In this document: positions 41,801 to 50,008 of the stretch, piece by piece
Layout of the letters: every line of letters starts with the position of its first letter
Position numbering within the stretch: position 1 is the first letter of the stretch
Origin: Paraspadella gotoi
Taxonomy: Eukaryota; Chaetognatha
NCBI GenBank assembly: GCA_051294375.1
Contig: CM119266.1
Coordinates: 12,437,705-12,501,704, forward strand
Length of the DNA stretch: 64,000 nucleotides
Direction: 5' to 3'
Notes under the pieces: generated by a model
What the model was told of the DNA's origin: nothing
Databases searched by the model: none
The model's input: the letters and a program-made list of their open reading frames with translations, nothing else
Made by a program: the position numbers and the translations under genes

Positions 41801-44800
41801 TAATCTTTTATTTTTTTTATAAAATTTATACGATCGAAAAGAGTCTTTTCTTACTAAATTGTTTTTCTAGTATGTGACATCGTGACTACAATATGTAAAT
41901 GAGATTATTATCAAAAACCATCGAATTACAAAACCGGAAAAATCTGATTATTTATTGCTTCATATTGCCAATACATTCAGAACAAAACCGCGAATTCTTT
42001 CAACGCATCTCGTTTTCTTATCCCACCCAGAATGCTGACCGTCTTGGAAAGCATCTACAATTCCCTGGACGGGGCGGACGGCCATCTCCGCGACCACAAC
42101 AACACGACCGAGGACGAGGACGGCCGCATGCCAAGTTCGCCCCACTCCCTCTCCAAGCTCAGCCCCCCGCCCACCCCATACATTCACATCGGGGCGGCCT
42201 CCCCCGACGCCCTTCACTCGCGTCCGCCGGGGTTCCGCCACTTCTTCAAGCGCCCCTCCAAGGGCATCCTCGTCTCTGAGAAGATGTCGGGAGGGAGCTC
42301 GACGGAGCCGTTGTCTCCGAGCGCCAGCATCGCCTCCGACGTCCCCGTCGCCTACTCTCACTCGCACCACCGGGGCACCCACCTCCCTCCCCTCACCCAC
42401 GCTCACTCGGATCTGGGTAAGAAAAGTTTGGGATGGTGAGTCGAAAATGCTTGCTGGCACTTGAGCTAAATGTTTTTTTTTAAAGAACAGAAATAAGTTA
42501 CTGAGACGAGGTTTTCTAGCTCTTAACCTAGAACGGTTTGGCAATGTATGTGGAAAAGGCGCTAAGTGGGCTGAAGACTACTATCCGTAACTTCCGTGCC
42601 CCCTCAGAAGTCATGGAACGGGTCCAAGTTTCATTTTTACCCTTGTCCTAATTTTTTAAAAACAAGACGCCCAAGCCCTGCTCAAGCCAACTCAACCCTT
42701 TTCTTATCTCAAACTAACCCAATCTCAGCCCAAACTAATCTCAACCCAAGCCAATCTCAACCGGCATCCGCAGGAACGCGAATCCGCAAGAAGGTGACCT
42801 ATCGCCATAAACTGTCGGAAACGGAAGAGACAATCATGCCGCGCGTCAACAGCGAGGAGGAGGAGGAGGAGAACGAAGAGGAGGAAGAGGAGGAGGACGA
42901 GGAGAAGCCGAAGAGTCGACGAGGCGCTTGGGAGAAGAGCGGCGATAGGCGGATCAAGGAGGAGGAGGAGGAAGAGGAGGAGGAGGAAGAAGAGGAAGAT
43001 GAGGAAGGGAAGGAAACGGCGGTGAGTCGTCGCCACGAAGAAAAACGCCATGAGGAGAGACGCCTCCCGGAAAGCGTCGTCGCCCGGCGTCCTCGAGCGA
43101 AAAAACTCCTCATCGTGAATCCTGAGACAACGCCCCCTCCGGCGCCGACGGCGACGACGCCGCTCGAGCGCCAACGTCAGGTCGACGACGCCGTGTCGTT
43201 CGGTTCGGCGACGTCGAGGGATTTCGACGGCGCCGGTTCCATGGACGGCGTCCCTTCCATGCCGAGCGCGCCCGAGTCCGAGGATCTCGCGGCGCTGGAG
43301 GTGGACTCGGCGGCGCCCGACGATTTCGCGGCGGCGTCGTCCGAGGATTGCGAGGGCGGCGTGGATTGCGACAACGGCGCCGCCAACAAGACTAGAAAGT
43401 TGTTCCAAAAGTTTTCCAAACTCGTGCCTAAAGAGTCGGAAGAGACGATAAAGGGAGAACGAGGACGACGGGGATAAAGGTAATGGTGCGGTGGGAATTT
43501 GGGGAGGAAAAAAGGGGGTGGGATGGGGGGGCGGTGGTGGGGGAGTTCACAAGGAGGAGTGCTGGCCTTAGCGGAAGTTTTCAGTTTGAAGTTAAAACAT
43601 TTGGAGAGAGACAAAAGTTGTCGGTTTTGACTTCTGAATTTAGAACTTAATTATTAATAATTAATAATTAATCATGAGCTAATTTTTCCATCCTCCCAGT
43701 TCATCGACGACGACGAGGACGTCGACGACGACGACGATGACGACGAAGACGTCGACGACGGCGTCGGCCTTGAAGATCCCGAAAACTCCCTCAGCGCCGC
43801 CACCGACTCGAGGAAGTTTAACCTCGCGAACAACGCCAGGAGGTACATCGTTCTATTTTACGTTCTTTTTTTATTTATTTATTTATTATTCGTTATTTGT
43901 TTAATATGTTTGTTTATTTTATTTTTAGAAAAGGGAAAACTCTTATCACAACCTTATTTAATTTCACTTTTTTACTTGTATTTTCCTATTTGGTTTATTA
44001 TTCAATATGTTTTATTTAAATTTAAATACAAACAAACGAATAATCTAATATTGTCTCCAGATCTCCGGTGCGTCGCGTTTCAAAGGTGAAGGATTGGGTG
44101 ATGAACTCAACTAGCGAGTTTAACTCTCCTTCAATGTCCCCATACAACAACACGGGAGATTCCGCCGTCATGATAGGTTCGTCTTTAATAGGAGGCGATA
44201 GGCTGGGATAACAAGCTTTGACTTAAAAGGAGGTGATAGGCTGGGATAACAAGCTTTAACTTAAAAGGAGGTGATAGGCTGGGATAACAAGCTTTGACTT
44301 AAAAGGAGGTGATAGGCTGGGATAACAAGCTTTGACTTAAAAGGAGGTGATAGGCTGGGATAACAAGCTTTATCTTAAAAGGAGATGATAGGCTGGGATA
44401 ACAAGCTTTGACTTAAAATTGACCAAAATTCCGTAACGAGAACGTATCTTGATCAGTTATATATGTGTACTTATCAAAACAAATTAAGTAATATTAGAGC
44501 CGGACGAAGACAAAATGACTAAAATTGTTCAAGTAGGCATTGGAACTGACCATAAAGAGACGTTGTGATCTTCGCGTGATGAGAAATCACTCGCATTCTT
44601 CCTCCCCCCACCCCCGAACAGAAATGCTGGAAGGCAGCGAGGCCTCTTCCGTCTCCAAATATCCCTTCACCTCCTCGCCTCAAAAATCGAGTGACTTCAT
44701 GAGCAAATCCGCGACTGAGGAAAGCTTCCCCTCGGATCGTCGCAGCCGATCGGAGACGGACGCGTCGTCGCGTCGCAGCCAATCGGAGGTCGAGACTTCG

Positions 44801-45034
44801 GACCGTCGCAGCCAATCGGAGATAGAGAATTCTCATCGTCTCGGCCGATCGAATATCGAGGCCAAATCCAAACCTTCTAAGAAAGGGCGACGGACCGTGA
44901 GCGCCTCTTCTTCTTCCTCTTCCTCTTCCCCGCCATCGCCCCCTTCCTCCGTGAGCGTTCCCACCTTGGCTTCCAAACCTTCGGCTCAGAACAGGAGAAA
45001 CGAATCTTCCAAGAAATCAGAGTTCGACTGTTGA
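29107..45034 (+). CDS. KCNQ: KCNQ-type voltage-gated potassium channel, 3' part
   Basis: KCNQ (Kv7) channels are tetrameric plasma-membrane K+ channels that carry slow, non-inactivating currents and damp excitability. Their gating depends on PIP2 and calmodulin. Seen here are S4 end/S5, a pore loop with TVGYGD, S6 ending [19 protein letters not shown], helix A with an IQ motif ([10 protein letters not shown]), helix B ([16 protein letters not shown]), helix C ([18 protein letters not shown]), helix D ([19 protein letters not shown]), and then a long disordered tail to a TGA at 45032-45034. Fourteen exons give about 1000 residues even without S1-S4, longer than the 650-870 residues usual in vertebrates because of the tail. 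S1-S4 exons were not found. The S4-S5 exon is present twice with indels, and the frame breaks near 43477. Assignment to the family is secure, but no vertebrate subtype should be inferred. Confidence 0.95.
29403..29427. other. 25-N assembly gap inside the KCNQ gene
   Basis: Exactly 25 Ns. DNA after the gap restarts at the position equivalent to 27822, so the S4-S5 exon and its flanks appear twice. Confidence 0.9.
29428..30650. repeat. Second version of the duplicated KCNQ S4-S5 segment
   Basis: Collinear with 27816-29402 but shorter, mainly in the pyrimidine run. It ends in a GA tract (30570-30650) after the exon and continues into the single-copy KCNQ intron. Confidence 0.85.
30418..30563 (+). 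CDS. KCNQ: KCNQ exon, S4 end to S5, version 2
   Basis: Acceptor CTCCCAG|ATC, donor ATG|GTGAGA. The first codons read ILRIVRMD, the typical end of S4. The middle gives [12 protein letters not shown] only in a second frame, and the end returns to [19 protein letters not shown], the S5 helix. Two small compensating frame changes therefore lie inside the exon. All three pieces match KCNQ channels, so this is a real exon with base-call errors. It joins in phase 0 to the pore exon, whose first residues VEKDEQ continue S5. Confidence 0.85.
30770..31180 (+). repeat. Degenerate GAC/GAT/AAC triplet tract in KCNQ intron
   Basis: About 400 bases of imperfect trinucleotides read as Asp/Asn/Glu-rich protein on + (for example [12 protein letters not shown]) and as Val-rich on -. 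The + frame is open from 30676 to 31146. It lies between the S5 and pore exons, has no good splice borders and is not part of the channel. I treat it as a decayed microsatellite, with a small acidic gene as a remote alternative. Confidence 0.65.
31181..34540 (+). other. KCNQ intron, no further gene seen
   Basis: AT-rich and T/C-rich intronic DNA on the + strand, with A/G-rich stretches from 32230 to 32800 that generate long hydrophobic minus-strand frames. An octamer-like ATGCAAAT occurs at 33825-33832. I find no splice-bounded frame that resembles channel sequence, so S1-S4 are not here. Confidence 0.55.
34541..34596 (+). repeat. (CT)n tract just upstream of the pore exon
   Basis: About 27 CT units followed by CCCCTTCCACCCCCCCCTCA end about 12 bases before the acceptor CTCCCGCAG. 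The microsatellite therefore forms the body of the polypyrimidine tract of this intron. Confidence 0.9.
34626..34821 (+). CDS. KCNQ: KCNQ exon: end of S5, pore helix, filter, start of S6
   Basis: Acceptor CCGCAG|GTGGAA, donor CCAG|GTGAGG, entered in phase 0 and left in phase 1. The 65 residues begin VEKDEQ and contain [11 protein letters not shown] (pore helix) and TMCTVGYGD, where TVGYGD is the K+ selectivity filter. They end GISFFALP in S6. The ALP leads directly into AGIMGSG of the next exon, as in all KCNQ channels. The frame is clean, unlike the duplicated S5 exons. Confidence 0.98.
36080..36300 (+). repeat. Degenerate CTCTTCCAACCTTGCA-type minisatellite
   Basis: Related phrases recur at irregular spacing: CCTCTTCCAGCACTGCA, CTCTTCCAACCTC, CCTCTTCCAGCAATGCA, CCTCTTCCAACCTTGCA, CCTCCAAACCTTGCA. 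These are old, diverged tandem copies inside the KCNQ intron. Confidence 0.6.
36896..36985 (+). repeat. Two-unit imperfect tandem duplication (about 44 bp)
   Basis: TTACCCACAACATGTTCTAG...CTCCCCACAAAACGATCTC is followed by TTACCCGCAACATATTCTCG...CTCCCCACAGCAAGATCTC. Copies differ by a few substitutions and a one-base indel. Confidence 0.75.
37259..37324 (+). repeat. Perfect 33-bp tandem duplication
   Basis: A 33-base unit beginning TACCCTGTCGTTCTTGGCCT and ending ACTCGGCCC occurs twice without interruption (37259-37291 and 37292-37324). Confidence 0.9.
38319..38585 (+). CDS. Unassigned 88-codon frame with strong Kozak start
   Basis: The ATG lies in GCCGCCATGG, a near-ideal eukaryotic start context. 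It is followed by [20 protein letters not shown] and a basic, charged frame to TGA. The sequence is CpG-richer than the surrounding intron, and an octamer ATGCAAAT lies at 38365-38372. A donor-like GGTGAGC at 38581 follows, but splicing from it to the S6 exon at 39489 would be out of phase. It could be an alternative first exon of another transcript or a chance frame. No family recognised. Confidence 0.2.
   Translation: MASPLDFRLRADVRSHANGGMAKWQANGIEERLEFLVDRSLRKKKKNLASHFEFEAERQKGLKGRIPDGRRWNESGRIGKWGGVYGGR
38711..38836 (+). repeat. (GAT)n microsatellite, about 35 units
   Basis: Two runs of ATG/GAT trinucleotides are split by ATTGATGATGATTTGATTTT. The minus strand reads as a long poly-His frame, an artefact. 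Located in the intron before the S6 exon. Confidence 0.95.
39489..39624 (+). CDS. KCNQ: KCNQ exon: S6 end and calmodulin-binding helix A
   Basis: Acceptor TTTTTTAG|CCGG, donor CACAG|GTTTTT. It encodes [19 protein letters not shown], the S6 gate and proximal linker, and then [18 protein letters not shown], helix A with its IQ motif. The basic RQKHMVRRR segment is the usual PIP2-sensing linker of the family. Phase 1 in, phase 2 out. Confidence 0.97.
39813..39916 (+). CDS. KCNQ: KCNQ exon: post-helix-A linker
   Basis: Acceptor TTGTTCAG|ATC, donor [25 protein letters not shown] continues helix A; the TWKIY motif is the family landmark after the IQ helix. The rest ([16 protein letters not shown]) is variable linker. 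Confidence 0.93.
40512..40608 (+). CDS. KCNQ: KCNQ exon: Ser/Thr/Arg linker between helices A and B
   Basis: Acceptor CTTTTAG|GTTCC, donor TTTCG|GTAGGT. The frame reads [20 protein letters not shown] followed by [22 protein letters not shown] resembles the basic, phosphorylatable segment often found in this linker. Phases match both neighbours. Confidence 0.88.
40679..40769 (+). CDS. KCNQ: KCNQ exon: acidic linker
   Basis: Acceptor TTTTTTAG|AACG, donor GAA|GTAAGC. It encodes [20 protein letters not shown] then [10 protein letters not shown]. Thirty codons, phase 2 in and phase 0 out, fitting both neighbours. The 70-base upstream intron is the shortest in the gene apart from the next one. Confidence 0.88.
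40840..40966 (+). CDS. KCNQ: KCNQ exon: linker before helix B
   Basis: Acceptor CCCTGTTAG|GTTTTC, donor AGGG|GTTAGT. It encodes [20 protein letters not shown] and [29 protein letters not shown] is like the acidic phrase preceding helix B in other KCNQ proteins. The upstream intron is only 70 bases. Confidence 0.9.
41093..41254 (+). CDS. KCNQ: KCNQ exon: helix B and start of helix C
   Basis: Acceptor CCTCACAG|GTCCG, donor [32 protein letters not shown] is helix B, the second calmodulin-contacting helix. [20 protein letters not shown] is the strongly conserved start of helix C, which begins the assembly domain. Confidence 0.97.
41436..41640 (+). CDS. KCNQ: KCNQ exon: helix C end and helix D coiled coil
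   Basis: Acceptor CCCACAG|GGAGAG, donor [31 protein letters not shown] completes helix [21 protein letters not shown] and [10 protein letters not shown] form helix D, a heptad-repeat coiled coil that sets subunit tetramerisation in this family. Confidence 0.97.
42031..42416 (+). CDS. KCNQ: KCNQ exon: Pro/Ser/His-rich distal tail
   Basis: Acceptor CCACCCAG|AATGC, donor CTGG|GTAAGA. It opens with [15 protein letters not shown] and continues with disordered sequence rich in Pro, Ser and His ([34 protein letters not shown]). A short basic patch HFFKRPSKG lies in the middle. The exon is GC-rich compared with its introns. No named domain. Confidence 0.9.
42774..43479 (+). CDS. KCNQ: KCNQ exon: long acidic tail with frame break at its end
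   Basis: Acceptor CATCCGCAG|GAACGC joins in phase to the previous exon. The tail contains [20 protein letters not shown], two Glu-rich runs, a basic patch [12 protein letters not shown] and Ser/Asp-rich sequence, ending [20 protein letters not shown]. In this frame a TAA (43475-43477) occurs two bases before the only good donor, GTAATG at 43480, and the exon leaves in phase 2 although the next exon needs phase 0. Possible causes are a one-base sequence error, another donor (for example GAG|GTGGAC near 43299), or an isoform ending here. Confidence 0.8.
43700..43842 (+). CDS. KCNQ: KCNQ exon: Asp-rich tail segment
   Basis: Acceptor CTCCCAG|TTCATC, donor CCAGGAG|GTACAT. In the frame that fits downstream exons it reads [20 protein letters not shown] followed by [20 protein letters not shown]. 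It is entered in phase 0, which the upstream exon does not supply. Splice sites and downstream continuity support it as coding. Confidence 0.8.
44061..44176 (+). CDS. KCNQ: KCNQ exon: short Ser/Asn-rich tail segment
   Basis: Acceptor GTCTCCAG|ATCTCC, donor ATAG|GTTCGT. It encodes [20 protein letters not shown] and [27 protein letters not shown] is a possible proline-directed/basophilic kinase target. The donor is weak, and a 38-bp tandem repeat begins about ten bases after it. Phases fit both neighbours. Confidence 0.82.
44184..44419 (+). repeat. 38-bp minisatellite, six units, in the last KCNQ intron
   Basis: Units begin at GGAG near 44191, 44229, 44267, 44305, 44343 and 44381, each sharing TGATAGGCTGGGATAACAAG. 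They are nearly identical, differing at two or three positions, so the array is young. It starts about eight bases after the exon donor. Confidence 0.95.
44622..45034 (+). CDS. KCNQ: KCNQ last exon: RRSxSE repeats and stop
   Basis: Acceptor CCCGAACAG|AAATG, entered in phase 1. It encodes [20 protein letters not shown] and then three to four imperfect 11-12-residue repeats around [20 protein letters not shown] and [11 protein letters not shown] basic KKGRR patch, a Ser run and a polar C terminus ending KKSEFDC follow, with TGA at 45032-45034. The RRS repeats fit basophilic kinase consensus sites (inference). Confidence 0.9.
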
Positions 45035-46330
45035 ATGTAACAATTTTTCAACATTGTGCGGAGAATTGAGAAGTAATATTCTGAAATAGTTTATTTTTTC
45101 ATCTCCTTGTTTCGCTTCTCCAGTTACGAGTCGGTTTTTTTTTCTCTTAAATTTCAACGTCGAAAACTTCCAAACTTTCGTCGGATTGAAGCATTTTTTT
45201 TTCGAGAAAACAGTTACATAAATTAAAGAAAAAAGATTGTTAAATGTCAACGCATTAAAATGTTGTAACGGCAAGTCACGCAGTATTTTATTATGTCTGG
45301 GACGTTATAACTACACCTGCACTGAGAAGAAAAAAATATATTCATTATTACATATTTAGCCTCAAAATCAATACTAAGCACTTACGGTGTTATTTTTGTT
45401 AAGCACAAAATCAACGGTTGTTTCTAAGGAAATTTGATTAATGTTTACTGAAAAAGTTTTGTATCGTTTGGCACAATAAATGAGGTCTAAAAGTTAACTT
45501 TCTTACTACGGAGAATTTTAAGATTTAAAAACACTTGCCAATTTTTTAGTAATTTTTTTTTTAAATTAATAAAATAAATTTTGAAACTTTTGCATTCCAT
45601 CAAAGTTAATATTCGAATTCGCCTTCAGATGCTTCTTCATATTATACTAAATTACCAAAATATAAACGAAATTAAGAAAGAAAGATTATATTTTATTATG
45701 TTATAATTTGTGTATCTAACTGCTTCACTTTCCATCTATAATAAAAGCGCATAAAATGGTTGGGAAACATTTTCGTTTTTGCGCAATTTGCCGATTTATG
45801 TATTTTTCGCTGCCACTAAATACTTTCGCATTCTCGCTTGACATGTTTAGCTGTTGGTAAAAGTGAAGTGGCTTGATGTCATGTTATTCCAATATTCTAA
45901 AAAGATAAACGGAAATTTCAATCAGAGCTCTTTTGCTGTCTCTCACTCTGTTTTGCCAAAGTTATTGGTGCGATTTTTTGACTGTTCTCCCATTGATGTT
46001 GCTTTTTAAAAAAGCTTATACTTCAATGACAATGTTTTTTACTCCAATACTAATAACCGCGTTATCTAAAATTTGTGATGGTCTTAGCGTTTGTTCAGTC
46101 AACCTAACTTGTAAAAAAAAGAAAAATTGTCAACTATCACTTAAATTAATTTTTGCCCCTAATTTAATATAACTAGATTGACTTTTGAGAATGGTTTTTA
46201 GTAATATAATTATTCCAAGTAAAATCGCCAGAAATTTGTTTATGTAATGTAACTAGTTAGTTCCGTGATTCTTTTGAACGTCAAATTAACGTCTAAGAGA
46301 ACATTTAATTAATCAATAGAATTGCAATAA
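45035..46330. other. KCNQ 3' UTR and AT-rich intergenic DNA
   Basis: Strongly AT-rich sequence follows the stop codon. The 3' UTR probably includes its first 450 bases. A 79-codon open frame at 45933-46172 is AT-rich with no recognisable family and is left out. Confidence 0.5.
45475..45480 (+). terminator. Candidate KCNQ poly(A) signal AATAAA
   Basis: AATAAA lies about 440 bases after the stop codon, in AT-rich sequence with T-rich runs downstream (45540-45560). It is the first canonical hexamer I noticed on the + strand after the coding region. Cleavage site not determined. Confidence 0.5.
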
Positions 46331-46430
46331 ATTGTTATTTTTTTTTACACAATAAATCGAAAAGATATTTTTTTTTTAATGGCCAATGGCCATTCATGCA
46401 AAAATTTTCGAATTTGGTGTTGTAACTTAC

Positions 46431-46519
46431 ATCCGGCTCAAACGTTCGAGTAACAAGGCGCAAAACACAAGTTTTTTGGCCTCTTGTTTCTCTCATAATC
46501 CAGAACTTGGCGGCCTCTT
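46431..46519 (-). CDS. Possible minus-strand exon, unidentified
   Basis: Read on the minus strand, a pyrimidine-rich lead (CTTTCCTCTGCCGTTAG) is followed by an 89-base frame and a consensus donor GAT|GTAAGT. The frame reads EAAKFWIMRETRGQKTCVLR then LVTRTFEPD, of ordinary protein composition rather than low complexity. It lies in AT-rich DNA about 1.4 kb past the end of KCNQ, on the opposite strand. I do not recognise the family, and no flanking exon is firmly linked. Confidence 0.35.
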
Positions 46520-46829
46520 CTAACGGCAGAGGAAAGCATTCAGCAAATGTAAAACATATGAACAGCGGAAGGGAGGATAGAATGATAGATACATAAATAC
46601 AAATTTCAACGATAGATATCTCAACATATAACAATAACGGAAAAAACTTGAAACATATTAAGTCTTAATTTAAGAAAAACTTTTAAAAAATGGAGTCTTT
46701 ACAAGGAACCGACTGTTAGATGGAATAAAAATACAATGGGAGATGAAACAAAAAAAGTTAAAGCGGAGTTAGATAAAAATAAAAATGAAATAAACAGTGA
46801 CACCAAAAAAAAACCTAATTTTACGAGGT

Positions 46830-47063
46830 TTAAGGGTCTATAGGATCGATTTCAAGAGACATATTGGTTAAATCAATTATAAATGTAAAGTCGCCTAAAG
46901 TGATATCTGAAATATTATTCACAACTTTAAACATATAAGTTTCTGGATAAGTTGGTTCTGTTTTCTTTAATGTCAAAAAAATTGCAATAACTTCAATAGT
47001 TAAGATTCGCATAGCATGTATGGTAATTTCAATTTTGCGTGAAAAAAAAATATTCAGCATCTC
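46830..47063 (-). CDS. Possible minus-strand terminal exon, unidentified
   Basis: On the minus strand, CATTGTATTTCAG precedes a frame of 77 codons starting EMLNIFFSRKIEITIHAMRI and ending with a stop after SLEIDPIDP. An ATG 39 bases upstream would also keep the frame open. The composition (PTYPETYMFKVVNNISDITL) is protein-like, but the DNA is AT-rich and a chance frame is possible. It ends before the other minus-strand candidate at 46.5 kb, so the two are not simply one gene. Confidence 0.25.
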   Translation of the reverse strand, partial: EMLNIFFSRKIEITIHAMRILTIEVIAIFLTLKKTEPTYPETYMFKVVNNISDITLGDFTFIIDLTNMSLEIDPIDP

Positions 47064-47193
47064 CTGAAATACAATGACGCGAGATTCACGCGATGAAGAC
47101 ATCGTTATGACAAGAATCTCAGACTTAATAACAGACGGGGATGCTGGGGAAAGAATATTCCTTTCATTTTTCTTTTTCTTAATATCATTCTGG

Positions 47194-47195
<2 letters not shown>

Positions 47196-47281
<86 letters not shown>

Positions 47282-47285
47282 TCTT
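47196..47285. repeat. (CT)n microsatellite
   Basis: About 85 bases of nearly pure CT with a few TT or CC interruptions. GA tracts lie nearby at 47432-47510 and 47680-47720. Confidence 0.95.
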
Positions 47286-47289
47286 TTCT

Positions 47290-49080
47290 TCTTTCTATTT
47301 CTACCATTATAACAGTCATTTGGAAATCATTAGTCGCTGAGTCTCAGTGAAACCCTTTTCCTTCCTTAGGGGCTGACACCTTTGTATGAAACTTAATGAG
47401 CCAGTTTTAGGAGAAAAAAGGCGAAGGCGTGAGAGAGAGAGAAGATCGAGAGAGAGAGAGAGAGAGAAGAGAGAGAAGAGAAGAGAGACGAGAGAGAGAG
47501 AGAGAGGAGGTGAGAAAACTAATGTTTTTTATTCTTGCTGAATATGTCGCAAATACATAAACACTAAAAAAAGGTTTTAAAAAAAGTAAAAAACTAACAT
47601 AATTTGTATGTATCAGAAAAATAAAGTTAATAAAAAGTCTCTGAACAAGAGAACGTAATGTAAGAAAGATAGAGAAGGGTGAGAGAGAGACTAAGAGAGG
47701 AGAGAGAGAGAGAGAGAGGAGCGTTCGTTTTCCGCATTCGGAGCCGCAATAAAGCTTAGCTTTTTCCCCTTCCCGCTTTTTTTTTTTGCCCGGGAAAGAG
47801 GTTTATTGAAAAATGGGTTTGAAATGTGATCGCTGCAGGTGAAAGGATGACGGGGTCGTCCTCTTTATGGTTGCGAAAACTGAGAGGTGAGACTCATATT
47901 TGCCTCAAAAATGAATATAATGTATATATGGAAAACGTTTGAAAAGCCTCGGCGATTTAGATGATAATACGTATTTTGAACGCAACATTGAATCATTTTT
48001 ATTTCCCATGCAATTTGCATCACAAAATATATAAAAAGAAAAAGGAAGGATAAAATAATGTTGAACTGAAGTAGAAAACTGTTTTTGACAACAAGAGGGC
48101 TCGGCTTAACTCGGCAACGAAACCTCAGTGGAAAGAAATGTAGAATGAGAATGAGAGATAGATAACCTTCGAGGCGCAGAGCATAAGAGAACGAAAAAAA
48201 AAATTGTGAACATCCTTCACAGTAGAAAACAGAAGGCGATAGATTCGGCCGAAGTCAAGTGAAGCGTCCTAGTATCTTGGAGGCCGACGACGACGATGAC
48301 GACGACGACGATTAGTATGTTTGTGTTTATTTCGTGGATTATTGTGTCACGTGATGTCGAAGGAACAAAATATAATAGGCTTTTTCTCTTTCTAGGGTCG
48401 AAATAAATTTCAGTCTGTCAACTGCAGCCGAGTGAAAAAAAAGGACTTTGTTTTGACGTGAGTTATGTCGAGAAAGTTGAATGGCAAGTTTTAATGCCGT
48501 AGCGCGGAATTTACTATAGATAAGAATAAATAAAGACAACCGTCTCTCAGTGGATTAAGCAAGATGAAGTAAAAGGAATATAATCCGATATGTACGTATA
48601 AAAATATTAAAGTTGCTTAGCGCCATCTTAGGAAAATATTCTAGTTGAAACAAAAGGGCAATCGCGTTGAATTATTATTTACTACTTTAATTTTAGGTTA
48701 TTATATTTTTTGAATTTGGATGACTTACCTGAAAGACGATGCGTCAGAGGAGGGAAAAGAGAAAAAGAAAAATGTGAATGATTCGTTAATAAATAATTGG
48801 ATTTTGTCAAAACAAAATTATTGATTCAAAAACATTGGACATAATATCTTAAAACTAATGAATACATATTTTCTAGCTGAATTTAATAGCCAGCTTCTTG
48901 ACTTAATACCATGTGTTCTCGTTTGATTTTGTAAATACCAATTAGACTTAATAGAGTACTATACTGCTGTAAGTAAAGCTGCGTTTCTCTTTCTATTCGA
49001 CTCTCCAGTCTCCACGCCTCGGCGTTGCGCCTTTGAATTTCAATGATCACTACCTTCTCTTTTATTTCAGAAAAAAAACC
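47290..49080. other. Non-coding, AT-rich intergenic stretch
   Basis: No gene recognised. It contains GA tracts and a short (GAC)n tract near 48282-48312. Open frames here are short and without splice context. Confidence 0.5.
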
Positions 49081-49264
49081 ATTTCTCCTCTACTCTCTTC
49101 TCTCTTCTCTCTCTCTCCTCTCTCTTCTCTCTCTCTCTCTTCTCTCTCTCTCTCTTCCTCTGTTTTATCGCGCTTCGTTTGCTTTGTCACCAAATCACTC
49201 ATTAAAAGAAAGGATTTTCTACCTTCTTTCTATTTCTTCTTCCCCATTGAACACTAAATTTAAA

Positions 49265-49460
49265 AAGAATTGAAATGTTAAAAAAAAATAAGCAAAGAAA
49301 GAAAGAAAGAAAGAAAGAAGAAAGAAAATGAAGAAAAAAAAAGAGAAAGAAAGAAAGAAAGGAAAGAAAAAAAGAAAAAATGAAAGAAAGAAACAAGAAC
49401 AAGCACAAGAAAAGAACAAGAAAGAAAGAAAGAAAGAAAGAAGAGAGAAAGAAGAAAGAG
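49265..49460. repeat. GAAA/GAAAGAAAA microsatellite
   Basis: Purine-only tetranucleotide tract on +. The Phe/Leu/Ser frames on the opposite strand are artefacts. In the second version most of it is replaced by Ns (55733-56019). Confidence 0.95.
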
Positions 49461-49616
49461 AAGAAGAAGCAGAGAAGAAGATAAAAAAAAAATGGAGAGA
49501 GATTTTGATGAGGCACAATTCGGCGAAGAAGATCGCTTCATCATTGATGTCGACGGAAATAGAAAAGAACCTATTCCTTTATCTGATAATTAAATAATTT
49601 AGCAAAGCTAATTTCT

Positions 49617-49630
49617 ATGGTGGAAGAGAG

Positions 49631-49688
<58 letters not shown>

Positions 49689-49740
49689 AGACGAGGAGAG
49701 AGAAGAGGAGAGAGAGAGAGAGAAGAGAGAGAGAGAACCA
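49617..49740. repeat. (GA)n microsatellite
   Basis: About 120 bases of GA with short interruptions. The matching stretch of the second version is an N gap (56163-56323). Confidence 0.95.
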
Positions 49741-49856
49741 GAGACAGGAAACAAAAGAGAGCGACAGATATCGAAGTTTCATGTGCATCCTTATATCCAC
49801 TCGGTAGTTTTTCCTTTCACTTTTTTTAACCCGTTCCACCTCATACGACTCTGCAG

Positions 49857-50008
49857 GCATTTTTGACGCTAATCCGTCTACGCGAAGGGGAAGGCGAAAA
49901 AAATAGACCGTTTTGTCATTTCAACACGACAATTGAAAAATCGCTGGATCTCGCCAACTTTTTCACCACTCCTATAGCGATTTTTACTCTCGTCGTAGAC
50001 GGAATGAA
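49857..50008 (+). CDS. Weak candidate exon, unidentified
   Basis: Acceptor CGACTCTGCAG|GCA with a pyrimidine-rich lead, donor GAATGAA|GTAAGT. The only open + frame reads AFLTLIRLREGEGEKNRPFC then HFNTTIEKSLDLANFFTTPI and ends VVDGMK. A minus-strand frame is also mostly open, so coding is unproven. The second version (56455-56606) keeps both splice signals but has several indels. Leaving in phase 2 it would hit a stop in the next candidate (51029). No family recognised. Confidence 0.25.
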
